This document shows, piece after piece, positions 32,396 to 34,346 of a stretch of 34,346 nucleotides of DNA (positions are counted from its first letter, which is position 1; each line of letters begins with the position of its first letter). This DNA comes from CBFDBF01 sp050287965 (GTDB lineage: Bacteria > Pseudomonadota > Gammaproteobacteria > Chromatiales > Chromatiaceae): positions 1-34,346 of the forward strand of contig JBNKCX010000004.1 in assembly GCA_050287965.1 (NCBI GenBank), written 5' to 3'. The notes under the pieces are model-generated. The model saw nothing but the letters and a program-made list of their open reading frames with translations. It searched no databases and was not told the DNA's origin. The position numbers were made by a program, and so were the translations under genes.

Positions 32396-32616
32396 TGAAT
32401 ATACGGAGTGCAGGTCTGATTACCGTGGTAATGTTGCTGGCGGGCACGGCGGGTTGTTCCGATAGCGGGGAAAAGACCGCGCTGCCCGCAGAACAGAAGA
32501 AAGACGATGTCTGGGAAACCCAGAGACAGCCGATGCAGAAAGCGGAGGCAGTGGAACAGCAGATGCTGGATGCCGCCGAACAGAGGCGCAAGGAGATGGA
32601 ACAGCAGACGCAGTGA
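32395..32616 (+). CDS. Small putative lipoprotein
   Basis: This 73-aa protein has an N-terminal hydrophobic stretch and a cysteine in a lipobox-like context (AGTAGC, Cys21; the -3 residue is Thr rather than Leu, so the box is weak). The mature part is a charged Glu/Gln/Lys helix. ATG at 32395 has GGGAGG 6 bases upstream; an ATG one codon earlier (32392) is also possible but only 3 bases from the site. It overlaps the stop of the ATPase gene and is thus third in the channel operon. The function is unknown. Confidence 0.65.
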   Translation: MNIRSAGLITVVMLLAGTAGCSDSGEKTALPAEQKKDDVWETQRQPMQKAEAVEQQMLDAAEQRRKEMEQQTQ

Positions 32617-32659
32617 GGCGTACTCCAGCGTCAGGGATCCGGTCAACAGGAGTAAGTTG

Positions 32660-33403
32660 ATGAAAAAACGAGCAACCCCTTCAAATCTGGTTATGGTGTT
32701 CGCCGGCCTGCTGCTGGCGGTGGCGAGCGTTCAGGCGGACTGGTTCAGCACCGGAAAGGAGTTGCTGGAGAGCTTCGGTTCCAGCGGCGCGGGCGGTTCT
32801 CTCTCGGAGGGAGAGATAGGTTCCGGACTCAAGGAAGCCCTCACCGTCAGTACCGTCGCCGTGGTCTCCCGGCTCGGGACCGCCGGGGGGTTTAACGACG
32901 ATCCGGCCATCCATATCCCCCTCCCGGGCAGCCTCAAGAACGTGCAGAAGACCCTGAACAGTCTCGGTATGGGCGGGATGCTGGATGATCTTGAACTGCG
33001 GCTCAACCGCGCCGCGGAAATGGCCACACCCAAGGCGAAGAAGCTGTTTCTGGATGCCATAACCGAGATGACCCTGGAAGATGTGCGGGGCATCCTGAAC
33101 GGTCCCGATGACGCCGCCACCCGCTATTTCCAGCGCAAGATGACGCCGGGACTGCTAAAGGAGATGCGACCGATCGTGGATGACAGCCTGGCGGAAGCGG
33201 GCGCGGTCAAGGCCTACGACAAAACCATGGGACAGTACAACAACCTGCCGTTCGTGCCCGACGCCAAGGCCAATCTCACCGACTACGTACTGGAGAAGGG
33301 CACCGACGGCATCTTTCACTACATCGCCGAAGAAGAAGCGGCGATCCGCAACAACCCCGCCAAACGTACCACGGAACTGCTGCAGAAAGTCTTCAGTAAC
33401 TAG
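32660..33403 (+). CDS. DUF4197 exported protein
   Basis: The 247-aa protein matches the DUF4197 family, periplasmic proteins of unknown function. A signal peptide covers about residues 1-26 (cleavage near VQA). The mature part contains the family features GSGLKEAL, PAIHIPLPGSLK, AAEMATPKAKKLF and YFQRKMTP. The start at 32660 is taken over a longer frame from 32507, since the extension has no signal peptide and CAACAGGAG lies 7 bases upstream. It closes the operon begun by the mechanosensitive channel. A partial copy of its 3' end recurs about 740 bases downstream. Confidence 0.88.
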   Translation: MKKRATPSNLVMVFAGLLLAVASVQADWFSTGKELLESFGSSGAGGSLSEGEIGSGLKEALTVSTVAVVSRLGTAGGFNDDPAIHIPLPGSLKNVQKTLNSLGMGGMLDDLELRLNRAAEMATPKAKKLFLDAITEMTLEDVRGILNGPDDAATRYFQRKMTPGLLKEMRPIVDDSLAEAGAVKAYDKTMGQYNNLPFVPDAKANLTDYVLEKGTDGIFHYIAEEEAAIRNNPAKRTTELLQKVFSN

Positions 33404-33454
33404 CCGGGGAAACAAACCGAGGGAAATCGGAGTAAGAAGACAGGATGCGGTTAT
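33374..33454 (+). repeat. Direct repeat, copy 1 (end of the DUF4197 gene and flank)
   Basis: The last ten codons of the DUF4197 gene, its TAG stop and about 50 following bases recur at 34113-34192. Over the central segment starting TTCAGTAACTAG, 16 of the first 17 bases match; similarity continues more weakly through AGGATGC/AGGACGC to GGTTAT/TGTTAT. Confidence 0.7.
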
Positions 33455-33475
33455 AACAATATCTCAGGAGGAGTC

Positions 33476-34072
33476 ATGCGAAATCTAGCCATTCTTGCCG
33501 CAGCGCTATTGCTAACAGCCTGCATGGCAACTACACCAAGCCGGCAGGAGATTGCCGCCAGCACTCAATTTGAAATGTTGGGTGCCACTGTTCAATCTCC
33601 AAATCAGGCCGGATGGTCTGTATTGCAATCAACCCAATCCGGTTTGGCATTTGCGCGATCATATGAAGAGGATGGGGCTACGACCGTGGCAAATACATCG
33701 CTTTTCGTTGTTGATGGGCAAGATGATGATGCGGACTTTCTACGGTATATAGCAACTCAGAGACGGGCTAATGATGATAGCAATCGTTTCAAAATCATTA
33801 AAGTGAATAATGATATTGTAAAGTATAAGAATACCGCATGCTTAAAATATTCTTCTGTTTCAGAGGATCATGCGAATAGCGGCATAACTTCCGTTAAATT
33901 CCAATATTTTAAAACTATCGGCTATATTTGCCGGCATCCGGCTAATAAAGTGATAGCGTTTCAGATGGAAGTGTCTCATAGATCCGGTAGCATTGATGTT
34001 CCAAACGAATTGCAGGTCGTAGCTGCCTCGTTCTTTAACGGAATTCATTTCGTCGATAATAAGGTCAGATAA
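33476..34072 (+). CDS. Low-GC putative lipoprotein of unknown function
   Basis: A 198-aa protein with a clear lipoprotein signal (MRNLAILAAALLLTAC; lipobox Leu13-Thr-Ala-Cys16). No family is recognised in the mature part, which has two further cysteines (CLKYSS, ICRHP) and a beta-rich look. An AGGAGG site lies 5 bases before the ATG. Base composition and codon use are clearly more AT-rich than in the preceding operon. The gene lies between two copies of the DUF4197 gene tail and close to an IS, so recent acquisition is likely. Confidence 0.75.
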   Translation: MRNLAILAAALLLTACMATTPSRQEIAASTQFEMLGATVQSPNQAGWSVLQSTQSGLAFARSYEEDGATTVANTSLFVVDGQDDDADFLRYIATQRRANDDSNRFKIIKVNNDIVKYKNTACLKYSSVSEDHANSGITSVKFQYFKTIGYICRHPANKVIAFQMEVSHRSGSIDVPNELQVVAASFFNGIHFVDNKVR

Positions 34073-34106
34073 ATAGGTGAATCCTTGGAATCCCGGGGAT
34101 GATCGT

Positions 34107-34142
34107 ATGAAGGAACCGCCGCATGAGGTGTTCAGTAACTAG
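34107..34142 (+). pseudogene. Remnant of a DUF4197 gene 3' end
   Basis: The twelve codons here read MKEPPHEVFSN and stop. The last four codons (VFSN) and the TAG match the end of the DUF4197 gene, and the preceding Glu aligns with its Glu. There is no room for a full gene; it appears to be a leftover tail. Confidence 0.5.
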
Positions 34143-34192
34143 TCGGGGAAAACATACGAAGGGGGTAAAAAATGAAGGCAGGACGCTGTTAT
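34113..34192 (+). repeat. Direct repeat, copy 2
   Basis: Downstream partner of the repeat at 33374-33454. Together they bracket the low-GC lipoprotein gene. Confidence 0.7.
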
Positions 34193-34209
34193 TCCTTGGA
34201 CTCTTCATT

Positions 34210-34346
34210 GAGCCTGTCAGGAATTTTGTGTTTGTGAGCCATACTATACCTCGAAAAGGAGGGAACAAGTATGGCAAAGAAGAAAACCCCGGCGTTTAGC
34301 GCCGAACTCCTGGATGAACTCCTGGACGGCCAGGATCCGTCAACAG
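34210..34346 (+). mobile_element. Left end of an IS256-family insertion sequence (partial)
   Basis: The sequence from about 34210 (GAGCCTGTCAGGAATTTTGT) resembles terminal repeats of IS256-type elements as I remember them, and is followed after about 60 bases by a transposase start. The right end lies outside the window, so the terminal inverted repeat cannot be confirmed. Confidence 0.5.
34271..34346 (+). CDS. IS256-family transposase, N-terminal fragment (cut by window edge)
   Basis: The first 25 codons are visible. The sequence MAKKKTPAFSAELLDELLDG followed by QDPST resembles the N-termini of IS256-family (Mutator-type, DDE) transposases. An AAAAGGAGGG ribosome site lies 7 bases before the ATG. 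The catalytic residues and completeness cannot be judged. Confidence 0.65.
   Translation, partial: MAKKKTPAFSAELLDELLDGQDPST

Overview
The window reads as chromosomal DNA of a GC-rich gammaproteobacterium. Gene density is high, overlapping stop/start junctions (ATGA, GTGA) are common, Shine-Dalgarno sites are good, and both TonB/ExbBD and lipoprotein systems show a Gram-negative envelope. The complete sucrose-phosphate synthase / phosphatase / fructokinase / sucrose synthase operon resembles those known from halotolerant methylotrophs, ammonia oxidisers and related chemolithotrophs. A salt-exposed autotroph or methylotroph is therefore a reasonable inference, but no gene here fixes the genus. 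No rRNA, tRNA or CRISPR array was seen.

Layout: 1-187 is the end of a hairpin-rich intergenic repeat. 362-6665 holds housekeeping and envelope genes: pcm, an FHA membrane protein coupled to an exported trypsin-like protease, an alpha/beta hydrolase, a C_GCAxxG_C_C protein, a receiver-like protein lacking the usual phosphoacceptor Asp, and a membrane metallophosphoesterase. 6666-8686 is an AT-richer islet with a 655-base hairpin-containing intergenic region and three small genes (membrane protein, YjdM/PhnA, TerB-like). 8835-15150 is a tightly packed seven-gene minus-strand operon: TonB-dependent receptor, DUF4198/NikM-like membrane-anchored periplasmic protein, NapH/NosR-type polyferredoxin, DsbD_2/SafE-type membrane protein, ExbB, ExbD, TonB. 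A P2A-type Ca2+-ATPase is divergent from it (15432-18149), followed by a PilZ protein. 18922-25227 is the sucrose operon on the minus strand. 25492-27279 is a large unrecognised protein. 27547-33403 carries a beta-CASP RNase-like metallohydrolase, Hsp20, and an operon of MscS-like channel, HerA/YjgR-like ATPase, small lipoprotein and DUF4197 protein. The right end (33374-34346) is disturbed: a low-GC lipoprotein gene lies between two copies of the DUF4197 gene tail, followed by the start of an IS256-family element running off the window.

How the genes work together: the sucrose genes make sucrose from UDP-glucose and fructose-6-phosphate (SPS, SPP) and recover it (sucrose synthase, fructokinase), so one transcript encodes a complete cycle. 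The TonB operon combines a dedicated energised outer-membrane receptor with two inner-membrane redox-type proteins. This is the best candidate here for an undescribed system: reductive uptake or redox handling of a metal or other TonB substrate. The substrate cannot be read from the sequence.
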